Below are positions 22,186-33,174 of a DNA stretch of 64,000 bases, piece after piece. The translations under genes and the position numbers were made by a program. The notes below the pieces were generated by a model. The model did not search any database, had not been told where the DNA came from, and saw only the letters and a program-made list of their open reading frames with translations. The stretch is from the NCBI GenBank assembly GCA_963971575.1, contig OZ020625.1, positions 29,797,753 through 29,861,752 on the forward strand. Reading direction: 5' to 3'. Each line of letters opens with the position of its first letter. Positions within the stretch are counted from its first letter, which is position 1. This DNA is from Liopterus haemorrhoidalis (taxonomy: Eukaryota > Arthropoda > Insecta > Coleoptera > Dytiscidae).

Positions 22186-22767
22186 CCACGAAGTCCCTTT
22201 AACACTACTTTTTGTGTGTACAAAATACGAGTACTCGAGCTAGTATTAAAAGACGATGATAGATAGTCTTTTAAGTTATGAATTAATAATGTAATTATTC
22301 ATATAGTACCGCAATGAAAACATTTGTAAAGTGGTGTTAAATATCACCAGAGCACGTGTGTAGACTTTAGGACACGTGTCGGCGCCCCATCGCTTTCAGA
22401 GTGGCCCCCAATGGGGCGTACGCCTGACCAAACATCTACCAAATCTACACTAAATAAACACTCGTACTTATTATGTAACTTTGTAATTTGTTTTTCAGAT
22501 TTACACCTGTGTTTGCCTACAGCATCAATCAGTACAGGTAGCTTCTGGTTGGTTTGAAATTCAGTCAAGCGAATTATATATAGGGGGTTTAAAAAATAAC
22601 AATGAGACAATAGTACTTTTGGAGGTGTGGAATGGATATAAGAGAAGTAGAGAGAAAGAAAAACGGAGGAACATATATAGTACAAGAATTGAGAAGGAGG
22701 GGTAAGGAAGTACAGGAGCAGGGAAGAACAGAGAGAATAGACAAATCGCTGAGTGTGAAAAGATATA
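22186..22767. other. Intergenic, no gene recognised
   Basis: Mixed-composition sequence including a purine-rich tract at about 22600-22740. Minus-strand open frames here show no recognisable domain. Confidence 0.35.
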
Positions 22768-23847
22768 AAAATTGATGTGAAGTGTGAATTTTCACACATT
22801 TCAGGGTTTTGCAGGTATTTAGTAAGTGAATGATGATTATTTGGGGTGCCAAAACAAATTTTATGACAAAATATTTTTTTATGAATTTTAATTCGAATAC
22901 CTATTACCATTATTTAAGTTTTTAAAGATGAGCAGTATTTTTTTTTTTTATATATCAAGGTTCATTAAGATTTTGAAAATTGCGCCTATGGCTTCCATTG
23001 GTTGTTTTTAGTCATAGCTCCTCCCCTTTGATTTCGTGTACATTCAAATATATAATTAAATTATAATTTCAACAATTTCCACTGGTTATTAAATTTACGC
23101 TATTAAAAATTAAATGCAACAATTGCCAAAATATAATTAAAATTTTGAAAAAATAATTTAAACAATATAAAAATGCAAAAAAATAAATAAAAAATAATAT
23201 TGTCTCCTCACGTAGGACTCGAACATGAGTCCGATTACGAATTCTTGGACAGAACGCAAGTATCTTAGCCACAGCACCAAGAAACACGTTACTGTTTAGC
23301 GTATTATATAACTATAAGTTGTCAACATTATTAGCAAAAAAACACAAAAAATGCTTTTTTTTCCAAAAACATAATCTGATCAAAAATTCCTGTTGAACTA
23401 TTCCGGTTCACACCAATGTACATTACTTAGAATTTTTTCAAATTTTTAGTTTAAACCATCTGGGCTACAGGGTGTGGGACAAAATTTTTTTTGCACAATA
23501 TTGGCAAAAATCGCTTCAAAATAATTTATTTTGGAAAAATAAAAATTTGATCGTTAATCCACGTACCAAGGGCTTTCATTTGATACCCTACTCAGAATTA
23601 AAAAAAAATATTTTTTTTTTTCGATGAGCACATATTTGTTTATATTTTTAGGGGGATATGTTTTTTAGATGTTTTGGTATTTTTCCTATGTGCGGGTCAA
23701 CGAGTTGTATAAGCATGCCAAATTTCAACTCTCTAGGTTTAGCCGTTCGGCTACAATTTTTACCGAACAGACAGACAGACAGACAGACAGACAGACGACA
23801 AAATGACGGTATAAGGGTTTTTTGGTCATACCTACAAAACCCTAAAA
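22768..23847 (-). mobile_element. Helentron/DINE-1-like element X, copy D
   Basis: Minus-strand copy with terminal hairpin gtgtgaattttcacac near 22785, inverted partners gggttttgcaggta and tacctacaaaaccc, and (CAGA)n on the + strand at about 23768-23796. The flank of its core ('ttgctaataatgt') is shared with copy F. Confidence 0.85.
23201..23288 (-). other. tRNA-like core of X copy D
   Basis: On the minus strand: TTGGTGCTGTGGCTAAG (A-box-like) and ATGTTCGAGTCC (B-box), about 45-50 bp apart. Confidence 0.6.
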
Positions 23848-23964
23848 AGATAAGAGTGATTGAACCGAATATAACGAGATATTTTTTGACCAATCCTTTT
23901 CTGTGAAAAATTGACTCGCGCTAAATTCGAGGTCTAGGTAATGGAATGTAATATGAACAATCCT

Positions 23965-25583
23965 TCTTATTAGTACGCCTATGCCTCCACACCACCATAA
24001 GAAAGGTGAAAAAACTATCATATCGAAGTCAACTGGTTACGATAAGTCCAGAATTACTGTCATGCTTGCCGTTACTGCTGATGGACAGTTAGTTAGTTAG
24101 TTAAAATTTTTGGCGCACAGCAACAAAGGCTATTTGCGCCTAACGCAGCCCATCTAAATGACTAGACTATATTTTAAAAACAATATATTAAACAATAAAT
24201 AAATAAATAAAATCATAAAAAATACGCATACTCAATAAAAGAAATCTTGCACTGACAAACACAAATAAATAATATAACAAGTCTGTTCGAAAATTTGAAC
24301 AGACTCAGGGTGCTGGTAAGAGGTTGTAAAGGGGCCAATTACCATCGAATATCACAGTCAATAACTAGAAACACATTAAAATTAGGTGCAAGACTTCACA
24401 CATAAAACAATAAGTTCGATTCTCTCAGGAAGAGTATCAGCCTTTCCATGAGTACCCTGTCGTCACCTACAGCAACTGACAGGTCATAGCACAGGCCTAA
24501 CCTCTCCCTGACATCCTCGAACTGTACACACTCAGTTAAAAAGTGTAACACAGACAAATCTGCTTTACACGTCTCTTCTTACGGACTCTTCACCTCGAAG
24601 GAGGTGTCCATGGGTCCACCAACAGTGACCTATATACGGTGGCGTGTGATGGCGGTTTCCTCCCTGCGGTTAATCCTGCAGGAAGAACCCCATGGTTTAA
24701 CGTGTCCCTTAATCTGTCGTAACTTAACGTTCTGTGTGCGGCTCCATTCATGTTGCCACCTGGCTAAAACCAGATGTTTCAGATGACACTTTGCGTCATC
24801 TGGAAAAATGAAACTCACATCAATCATAGGTCTGTGAGAGGCGGCTTTTGCAGCTGCATCTGCCGCTTCGTTGCCTTTAATACCAACATGTCCCGGTATC
24901 CAAAACAGCTCTACCCTCACATTTAGATTGTGGTGTAGCAACCGGATCTTTAGTACAAGAGGATGCACTGGATCTGGATCTTGGATACTGTTCAGAGCGC
25001 TCAGCGAGTCCGTCAAGATAACACTTGACTGACTTTGCTCTGACGAAACAAAACACAGGGCCTTGAAAATAGCGTACAGCTCAGACTGCTGATGGACAGA
25101 AGCTTCAACAAAGCCCAACGAAAAGCTGCATCCAGGAATAATTTTTCGGGCCCAAGAAAAAGTTTGGATGGCAGAGGAATTGGTATTAGACTGGTTAAAT
25201 GCGATATACAGAAAACAGCCAGGTTCTCTGAGAAAAACTCGCTCCTTGATGCATTTCGAGGCCACCTTACGTCAGGAGTTAAGGAAAAAATTCAGGCATT
25301 TAATTCCGATCATACCAGGTGGTATGACACCTCAGTTGCAAGTCTTGGATGTGGTTGTCAATAAACCATTTAAAGACAACTTACGAAAAGAATACAATAA
25401 TTGGGTAATAGCGAGAAATCACCCATTGAGACCTTTAGGAAAAACAAAGAAATCAGTCTCACTTTTAGGAGAATGGATTGCGACCGCCTGGCACAAGATC
25501 GAACCTGAATCGAACCTGATAGTGATGGTTTTAAGAAATGCTGCATTTCAAAAAATTTAAATTGGTCTGAAGATAACATTTTA
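23965..25583 (+). pseudogene. pogo-like (DDE_1) transposase, split by a LINE
   Basis: Left part (about 23985-24085) encodes HHKKGEKTIISKSTGYDKSR-like sequence ending LAVTADGQ. After the LINE the frame resumes at about 25163 with GWMAEELVLDWLN, then IPGGMTPQLQVLDV and VNKPFKDNLRKEYNNWV. A frameshift near 25520 precedes the tail DGFKKCCISK. The stretch between, which normally includes a catalytic Asp, is missing, so the LINE insertion came with a target deletion. Inactive. Confidence 0.8.
24086..25163 (-). mobile_element. 5'-truncated LINE 3' end with RNase H
   Basis: The minus strand encodes an RNase H domain typical of I/R1-like LINEs: VILTDSLSALNSIQ, then VELFWIPGHVGIKGNEAADA, and further toward the 3' end a LHFLTECVQFEDVRERLG zinc-knuckle-like tail. 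Stops and a frame change near 24640 break it. The element ends with a (TAAC)n tail (24085-24105). The reverse transcriptase is absent. Confidence 0.8.
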
Positions 25584-25589
25584 AGGGTG

Positions 25590-26130
25590 TAGAGCGGTGA
25601 AGGGAGAAACAGACACCGGACACCTCAGCTAGTGTGTAATAATTTTATTCATATACCACGTTCTCATATATTGTTTATACATTAAAAAAATCTTGATCGA
25701 ATTATGATGTAATATATATATCGGTTATTTTTTGTATATTTTTTATAAAAGAGTCAAATTACTATGTCCTATTTTCCCATCCTATAACCTGTACTTCCTA
25801 TGTTAAGAAGCTGATTTTTTACAAAAATACCAAAGTATTTGATTACATTTATTGATCGTGAAAGAGGTACTAAATCGGATCAAGTTTCATTTTCAGGTGT
25901 TTCACATTCAGCACGTCACTTCGTTCAGACTTTTTGGCTTTACTAACACCTCTCTGTTAAGTGTCAGGTTTTTTCAGCTATATTGGCAGTGCTAAGCCTG
26001 GTTTATAATAGATACATAACGTAACGCATGGGCATATCCATAGGAATACACAAAAGGTTTTATTGGTTTGAACATGTGTTTGAAATAAACATAACAAAGA
26101 GAATATTGTAATCATTATGCTATGACTATT
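25590..26130. other. Intergenic, no gene recognised
   Basis: AT-rich, no recognisable coding or element boundary. 'ttataatagata' near 26005 recurs near 27810. Confidence 0.3.
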
Positions 26131-26294
26131 ACCCTTTTCACACTAGAACTTTAAGATCGGATGTTAAAGTGAATGTATCTTTAAACGCTAATGTGAAACC
26201 GTATGGCCTCGTCTAAATACAAGCGATGTTTAAGACAGAACTCTGCGTCTTAAACTTCGTCCACATTGCCAAATTAATTTCTATTATAAAAAAA

Positions 26295-27266
26295 TTATGT
26301 GATGTGTGAATCTTCACACATTTCTGGGTTTTGCAGGTATTTAGTAACTGAATGATGGTTATTTGGGATGCCAAAACAAATTTTATGTCAAAATATTTTT
26401 TTATGAATTTTAATTCGAATGCCTAATACCATTATTTAAGTTTCTAAATATGTACAGTATTTTATTTATACAGCAAGGTTCAGTAAGATTTTTAAAATTG
26501 CGCCTATGGCTTCCATTGGTTGCTTATATCATAAGTCCCGCCCTCTGATTTCGTCAAACAGAATTAAATTATAATTTCAACACTTCCCACTGGTTATTAA
26601 ATTTACGCTTTTAAAAATTAAATGCAACATTTACCAAAATATAACTAGAATTTTGACAAAATAATTTAAACAAAATAGAAATGCAAAAAAAAAAACAGAA
26701 AAAAATAAAATTAACAGGATTCGAACTCTGCAACGTTCGCACTGCAATTTACAAAGTGCGTTACGAAACCATCTGAGCTACCAGAGTTTCCTATCTGAAG
26801 TGCTACATAGCGAATTAAATATTTAACATATTTTAGTTAAAAACACAAAAAATGCGTTATTTTCCGAAAACATAATCTGATCAAAAATTCCTGTTGTACT
26901 ATTCCGGTTCACACCAATGTACATTACTTAGAATTTTTTCAGATTTTTAGTTTAAACCATCTGGGCTACAGGGTGTGGGACAAAAAATTTTTTGCACAAT
27001 TTTGGCAAAAATCGCTACAAAATAATTTATTTTGCAAAAATAAATATTTGATCGTTAATTCATGTACCAAGGGCTTTCATTTGATACCCTACTCATAATT
27101 ATAAAAAAATATTTTTTTTTTCGATGAGCACATATTTGTTTATATTTTTAGAGGGATATGTTTTTTACATGTTTTGGTATTTTTCCTATGTGCGGGTCAA
27201 AGAGTTGTATAAGCATGCCAAATTTGAACTCTCTAGGTTTAGCCGTTTGGCTACAATTTTTCCCGA

Positions 27267-27300
<34 letters not shown>

Positions 27301-27351
27301 GACAAAATGACGGTATAAGGGTTTTTTGGTCATACCTACAAAACCCTAAAA
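26295..27351 (-). mobile_element. Helentron/DINE-1-like element X, copy E
   Basis: Minus-strand copy with all X landmarks. Its insertion point is visible: P copy 2 has 'attata', a run of seven A, then 'tactc', where P copy 1 has the same left side, the element, and the same right side. Insertion into an A/T run without target duplication fits helentron behaviour. Confidence 0.88.
26712..26790 (-). other. tRNA-like core of X copy E
   Basis: On the minus strand: TGGTAGCTCAGATGG (canonical-looking A-box) and GAGTTCGAATCC (B-box). Closest of the six cores to a real tRNA head. Confidence 0.6.
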
Positions 27352-27873
27352 ATACTCCTTGAATTTTTGCTGTCAACATTTTATATTATCATAAACAAGA
27401 ATACTGTATTATATCGACGTTATAAGAAGTTTATACTTATTGTTATAATAAAATTATTTATTTTAATAATGTGTTTAATAAAATACAGAGCTACAATAAT
27501 TGAGATAAAATGTATCGACTTACATGTTAATACAGGTGTAATATATTCTTTATTGTAGAATGAAATGAAATATCCATATTTGTTTATAATAATTCAAAAT
27601 GTGCGTCTGCGCAGACAGTTCAAAACTGGTAATTTCATGACGGTAACTTAAGGACAAAATTACTGTAGCTGATGACAGCACCAGAGATTTAAACATCAAG
27701 TGTGAAAGCATACCGATGTTAAACATCGGTGAACTTTAAGTTCACTCGTCTTAAAGATCTAGTGTGAAAAGGGTATTAGTTATGTTTTTATTATAAAGTC
27801 TGCTTTATAATAGATATGTTATGGAATATAAGCATAAAAATTACACTATTTTCTTTGTTCTGTTTATTACAAA

Positions 27874-27960
27874 CAGCGGCGGTGAAAGGCAGGGGCGACA
27901 TGGGGACAGGCCCAGGACGCCAGCTCTTAGGGGCGCCAAAACAAACGCTTAAATACACAT
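27874..27960 (+). mobile_element. Possible hAT terminal fragment
   Basis: cagcggcggtgaaagg and 'ttaggggcgcca' resemble the terminal region of the hAT at 4505. No second end found; tentative. Confidence 0.3.
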
Positions 27961-28683
27961 ATTCTAAGTTTTTAATACAATTGACCTAAAAAAAAGATTC
28001 TCACTTCCAAAATACAAGTGAAGACCAAAAAAAAAGGTCCTCACTTCCAAAAAAAAGACTGAGGAGCAAAAGTGGAAAATGGGACCGAATGGCGGAATAT
28101 TGAGCTGAAAGCCACAATCCATCTGTGAAGATACAGCTACGATGATGATGATGATTCTAGGAATAGGATGTTCAGTCTTTCTAAATTTTTTTACCATTCT
28201 GTTCTTTTTTATTTGAAATTAATAGCTGTTTTTTTTTTATTAAAATTATGTATGAAACAAAAATGAAAACTTCGATTCTAATAAGAGCTGAATTCTGATT
28301 GGTCAGGCACTTAATAGGGGTTGTAAACAGGGGTAGTTTTATAAGCTCCACCCCTTTTACTTTGCGCATGTCAGATCAATATATATTTACTGACTTTAGG
28401 AAAGGGTTTTTTAGAAATATTTAGTTTGGCAAATTTTAACATTTTAAGTTTCAGAAAATTGTTCTGATATAGGAATTTTCAGACATCTAAGGGTTCTGTA
28501 GCTATTTAGTAAGTGAAAGAAGACAACATAATGCTTGATGTCAATATTTTTTTCCATATCGTATCAAATTCAAATAAAAAAAACATTTTTGTCGATTAAT
28601 CTAAATAATTTTTATAACGTGAATTTAAAAAAAAATACGAGTAGATCGAAAAAAATCACGTTTTTTAGCAAAATACTTCGCAT

Positions 28684-28991
28684 CATTCTTCATCATGACA
28701 ATGCAAGCTCTAACACAGCACGTCAAACAATTATTTGAAGGAGAAAAACATCGAATTAATGTCTTATTGCCCGTATTGACCTGCTTTATACCCTAACGAC
28801 TTTTTTTGTTCCCCAATGTCAAACAAAGAATGCGTGGACAGCGATTTTCATCACCTCAAGAAGATGTTGAAGCCTTCGAAAACGATGTTTTTGAAATACC
28901 AACTTCAGAGTGGAAAAAATGTTTCGAGAATTGGTTTGAACGCATGCAAAAGTGTATAAATCTTAAAGGCGAATATTTCGAAAAGCAATAA
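28684..28991 (+). pseudogene. Mariner transposase C-terminal fragment
   Basis: HHDNASSNTARQTI (second catalytic Asp region), then degraded sequence with stops, then FFLFPNVKQRMRGQRFSSPQ and WKKCFENWFERMQKCINLKG to the stop. This is the C-terminal third of a mariner transposase. It is a different mariner subtype from those at 1549, 45236 and 53357. Confidence 0.8.
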
Positions 28992-29052
28992 AACAGTTTG
29001 TTCCAAAAAAATTTTCTTTCTTAGTTTTTGTAAAAACTTAAAAGTTAGCTCT

Positions 29053-29639
29053 CGTATGATAAATATAAAACCTCATTGCAGTAGCTCTCCAATTACATTC
29101 AGAAAAAATATACAGATCAATTTTAAACTTTCTTGGTACATATGACAGTTTCAAGTTTTGATTTTTATATCTGTTATGTCTTATGTTTAGTTTATGTCAT
29201 ATTTAATGTCATTCTCGTTGAGTGTGTGACGGTAATCCTAGCTGTTTATGCAACTGCTGAAGAGATCCGGCGGTAAATGATACGGTTGAAGACGGACACG
29301 TGTCTGACACGCGCTTGTAACCATCATCAGATAATACTAATCACTTATCTAAAATCTCCTACCACATCATAATCCTCTAATGCCGGCTACTCTGAGAAAA
29401 TTAAATATTGCCACTGTGGGGGTAAGCGATTAGAACTGCGCATAACCAGCCGCAAACTTTGCAGTACCCAGCGGGATGATTTCCAACTGATGTAGACGTA
29501 GAATTCTACGATTATTTGCTTGTATAACTTTTATAGATTGTGTAAAGTTAGAGTGATTTTAATTAAAATAAAGTATAATTCTATAAAAACAATTTATACA
29601 TGTTTACCGAATTAAATTTTATATTAAAATAGATAACTT
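29053..29639. other. Intergenic, no gene recognised
   Basis: Includes a GC-richer stretch (29260-29480) with several small inverted repeats. No motif I can name. Confidence 0.3.
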
Positions 29640-30176
29640 ATATTGCAGTATTTCAATTATGCCTCTAACGTTTTGTAACTTCATGTAAACAATGTAGTAA
29701 AATTCTGACATCTAAATTACATTAATATTTACATTTTACAGAGTTGCAGCGTTTGTTTACATAAAGTTATATAATACATAAATAGTTATTACAAGTCTGT
29801 TTTGATACCACGTATTTCTTCAGCACATTCATTATTTTTCATATATTCCATGAGCATAAAAGCATCAATGTTGGGTAAATTATCACTCTGAGCCCTAACA
29901 AAATCTTTATCTGCCATTTTAATAATAAATGCGTGAAAAATTGTTTAAAAACAAATACAAAACTCTCGAACAATACAATATACACACATAAAGATTATGT
30001 TGTAGTCTGGGCTGTCTGGGGTTTGACGTCATGCTCGTATTTACTCGCCAACCTTCGCGCTGTGGTCGGCTTATTTCAAATTTACAATATTTTAATTAAA
30101 AAATTTGGCTGTAATATTAATTAAAATGTGATTTTTGTTTTGTTAGGTGACATAACTAACATTAACATATCAAAAC

Positions 30177-30706
30177 CAGTGGCGAAAGGAAACCTCCGCT
30201 AGACTTGCCCTCCCATAAAAAAAATATTAAAAAAAAAATAAACTAAAAAAAAAAAAAAATTTATATATTTAGATAAATCTTCAAAAATACATCAAATTAT
30301 GTTCTATACAAATTTTTGTCCAAGGCTTGCTTTACTAGTTACGAATTAATTATCATGACCATGGAAACGTTACATATAAGTATGAAAAAATTGAGACTTG
30401 GAAAAATTTTAAATAATTTTACAAAAAATTTTGGAAATTTTTCGTTTTATCAAAAAACGTCTCAAATAAAAGTTATTAGTTATTGCATTTATAGTAACTT
30501 TTGTTCAATAAATTTTTTCGAAATATTTTTCTGTTGCTAAACATTCGCAAAAATATTAAAATCGACACGAGTAAACTCCCATTTCTAGTCAACCGATTTT
30601 CATAAAAAACAATAGGGTTCTTCCTATTTAATAGGAGAATTTTTTAGTACCAGAACGAACTCTTTAAGTTAAACCGTTTTTGAGTTATCGTGTATACACA
30701 CAGACA

Positions 30707-30749
<43 letters not shown>

Positions 30750-30877
30750 GGACGGCACTTCGAAAATAGGTTTTTTGGATTCCCTGGACCATGAAACGTG
30801 GTCATCCGTCAAAATCTCGACATCGAAAATTTTCGCGATTACAATACTTGCCCCTTATATATTAAGGTCGGGCAAGT
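30177..30877 (-). mobile_element. Helentron-like family Z, full copy
   Basis: On the minus strand: 5' acttgcccgacctta, (GT)n microsatellite, an inner block shared with family Y (aatcggttgactagaaatgg), then gggagggcaagtc as inverted partner of the 5' end, and terminal hairpin-forming 'gcggaggtttcctttcgc' plus 'cactg'. The uninterrupted leader near 62395-62420 gives the empty site. Confidence 0.75.
30709..30746. repeat. (CA)n microsatellite in Z
   Basis: About 19 CA units directly beside a CAGA pair, in the position where families X and Y carry (GTCY)n. Confidence 0.9.
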
Positions 30878-31340
30878 AAAAAATGTAGTTTTAAGGAAAT
30901 ATAAATTTTATGCGTATCCCTTATTCTGTGAGTTAACAGAGCAAGATATATGACAAAAGTACCAATAGACACTATCCAAAAAGAGGTATTTAATTCTTAG
31001 TTAGATTTTTAAAAAATTTAAATATTTATGGGTCATATTAAAAATTTAAAAAACCAATTGTAAGCAAATTTTTGACCAATATTTAACCTAGTTATGCTAA
31101 TTTAATTTCAAGTTCAAAAAATAACAACATGCAACTAAAATAACCGATAAGATAAAAAGTATCCTCTCTTTCTTCCCACTCCGATCTCCTTCCTTCTTGC
31201 CTCCAGTTCTCTCGCCCATCTTTCTCCTTTGTCTTCCTCACTCAATGGTTCCTTTATCTTTTCCTCCCAGGCTGCCATCGTCTTTCAATTCGGAAGCGCG
31301 CAAGTGCTTTAAATGTGCATAATCACCATTACATCGCATT

Positions 31341-32096
31341 ATGCACAAAGACCTAAAGCTGCACCCCTACAAAATTCAATTGGTGCAAGAATTAAAGCCC
31401 CAAGATGCCAGTCAGAGGCTTAATTTCGTAAATCAGGTGATTGAGCGATTTTCAACGTTTACCAACATTTTGTTTTCGGATGAAGCTCATTTTCATCTTA
31501 ATGACCACGTAAATAAGCAGAACTGCCGCTACTGGAGTGCAACGAATCCGAAACGCAAACATCAGAAACCCCTACATTCGCCTAAAGTGACCGTATGGGC
31601 TGCGATGTCGGCGCGAGGAATTATCGGCCCTTACTTTTTTGAAGACGAAAGGGGGCATGCAGTTACAGTGAATTCAGAGCGTTATGTGGAGATGTTAGAC
31701 AACTTCTTGGTACCTGAACTGCAAAACTTTCCTGGCTATAACCAAAGAACATGGTTCCAACAGGACGGAGCAACTTCACACACGTCTAATATGTCTCTGC
31801 CACGTGTTCGTGAAATTTACTCAGGCAAATTGATCTCCCGGAGAGGTGACATAAATTGGCCTCCACGCAGTCCAGATTTAACCCCTATGGACTTTTTCCT
31901 ATGGGGTTATCTTAAATCTAAAGTTTACGCCAATAAACCGACTTCACTGGCGCATTTGAAAGAAAATATCCGTCACGAAATGGCAGCCATCCCTGAGTCC
32001 ACCTGCCGAGACGTCATAAGTAATTTTACTGTTCGATTAAATGAGTGGCGAGAACGCGAGGGTCTACATTTAGACGATATTATTTTTAAGAAATAA
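31341..32096 (+). CDS. mariner-superfamily transposase, intact C-terminal 251 aa
   Basis: A DDE_3-type transposase catalytic domain: ILFSDEAHFHLND (first Asp), TWFQQDGATSHT (second Asp), WPPRSPDLTPMDFFLWGYLK (third Asp). By count 41 residues separate the second Asp from the Asp of TPMD, which would suit a DD41D (rosa-like) spacing. The N-terminal helix-turn-helix is missing; upstream sequence in another frame still reads ALNVHNHHYIAL-like, suggesting 5' truncation or a frameshift near 31330. A possible terminus (gagacaccttgtat) lies near 32200. It is one of the few long transposase frames here without internal stops. Confidence 0.8.
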   Translation: MHKDLKLHPYKIQLVQELKPQDASQRLNFVNQVIERFSTFTNILFSDEAHFHLNDHVNKQNCRYWSATNPKRKHQKPLHSPKVTVWAAMSARGIIGPYFFEDERGHAVTVNSERYVEMLDNFLVPELQNFPGYNQRTWFQQDGATSHTSNMSLPRVREIYSGKLISRRGDINWPPRSPDLTPMDFFLWGYLKSKVYANKPTSLAHLKENIRHEMAAIPESTCRDVISNFTVRLNEWREREGLHLDDIIFKK

Positions 32097-32359
32097 ATCC
32101 CCAAAAAGTGTATTTTAATAATTAATAAACATTTTTTCTATATACGGCTTACTTTTTTTTTTAATCGATCCATTAAATATAAAATTTCTTTTGAGACACC
32201 TTGTATTATGGTATTATTAGAGATATATGATACACGGTAGAAAAAATCTAACTGCAAACTTCTTGTCGTGCCATTGATTTAAAGGATTTAAAACCAACAC
32301 TTTTGTTGTTCCTCCCAATTGTGTTATGTAGTGACAGACATTCATCGTTTGGCCTTCTG

Positions 32360-32432
32360 ATAATCATCATTCACTGACCTACCTACAAAATCCTGAAATG
32401 TGTGAAAATTCACACTTCACGTCAATTTTTTA
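32360..32432 (+). mobile_element. Solo 3' end of element X
   Basis: 'taatcatcattcactgacct', inverted-repeat relic acctacaaaatcctg, hairpin gtgtgaaaattcacac, then 'cttcacgtcaa' into T-run. Everything 5' is missing. Confidence 0.75.
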
Positions 32433-32659
32433 GGGTTGCGTAAACCTCCAAACGCAAAAAAAATCCATCACTGTGAGATGTATAGAAAGACCTGACATTG
32501 AACAGATCAAGATGGAGGACTTATGTAAGGACAAAATTCAACGACTGACAGTGTCCAAAGAAAACGAAGCCAAAAGTGAACCTGACTGAGAGCAGCCAAA
32601 GAAGAAGAAGATAACAATAACGAATAAGTGTTATAAAGCTGGTACAACAAATTGTAAAA

Positions 32660-32770
32660 ATGCGTTAATTATTTAATTTTTTTAGCGCACAGCAACGATG
32701 GCTATTTGCGCTATAAAACTGATCTAATAAACTGTAAAAAAACAAGACGCTTCCCATAAAGACAGTCTTA
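32660..32770 (-). mobile_element. LINE 3' tail fragment
   Basis: agcgcacagcaacgatggct, 'atttgcgc' matches the 3' end of the RNase H LINE (24110-24150). No coding part left. Confidence 0.55.
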
Positions 32771-33174
32771 AACGGGGTAGAATTACATACGTAATAGCCA
32801 CTACGATGCGGTATCGGGGGTAATAGGGACTGCACTGAAGGGCGCGGGTGTGGGGGGGGGTCACCAGTGGGTGGTTAAACCTATTGGTAGGCCTTCGGTC
32901 CGTCAGTCATTGGCGCTATCGTTTAAAAACATCACACTAACAGAACAAACAATAGCCGGTCAATTATGAACAGTAACAGCTAAAAATCAACTCAAAGTAC
33001 GTGGAAATTATGTGCATTTTATATTAAATAAATACAGTATTATAATAAATTAAAGTGACATTAAAATAAAGTGATTGTTAAATTTTAATAAGTGCGTATC
33101 GCCAAGTTGGTAAAGATTGAGTTTTTAAATTATTACAGAAGATTGTGTTTAAAATAATATAAAATTGTTTATAA
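32771..33174. other. No gene recognised
   Basis: A G-rich patch at about 32840-32870 and AT-rich sequence leading into the 131-bp satellite. Confidence 0.35.

Larger units (their letters stand above)
26132..27773. mobile_element. TIR element P, copy 1 (interrupted by X copy E)
   Basis: Ends cccttttcacactagaactt and complement, each bordered by TA. Second inverted sets 'tttaagac' and 'gatgttaaacatcggt' lie within. A second copy in opposite orientation (55292-56995) shows the uninterrupted interior. Non-coding. Confidence 0.8.
29640..30910 (-). pseudogene. Partial inverted copy of the YqaJ/SWIM element 5' region, split by Z
   Basis: On the minus strand, 29795-29917 encodes the same first exon as 62693-62823 (MADKDFVRAQSDNLPNIDAF, then MLMEYMKNNE), preceded by the same leader and followed by the same intron start. 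The 5' leader resumes at 30878-30910 after the Z insertion (30177-30877). The nuclease exon is absent, so this copy is a fragment. Confidence 0.8.

Noticed and set aside
30709..30746. CRISPR-like or other phased repeat
   Set aside because: Simple (CA)n microsatellite; no spacer structure anywhere in this eukaryotic window.
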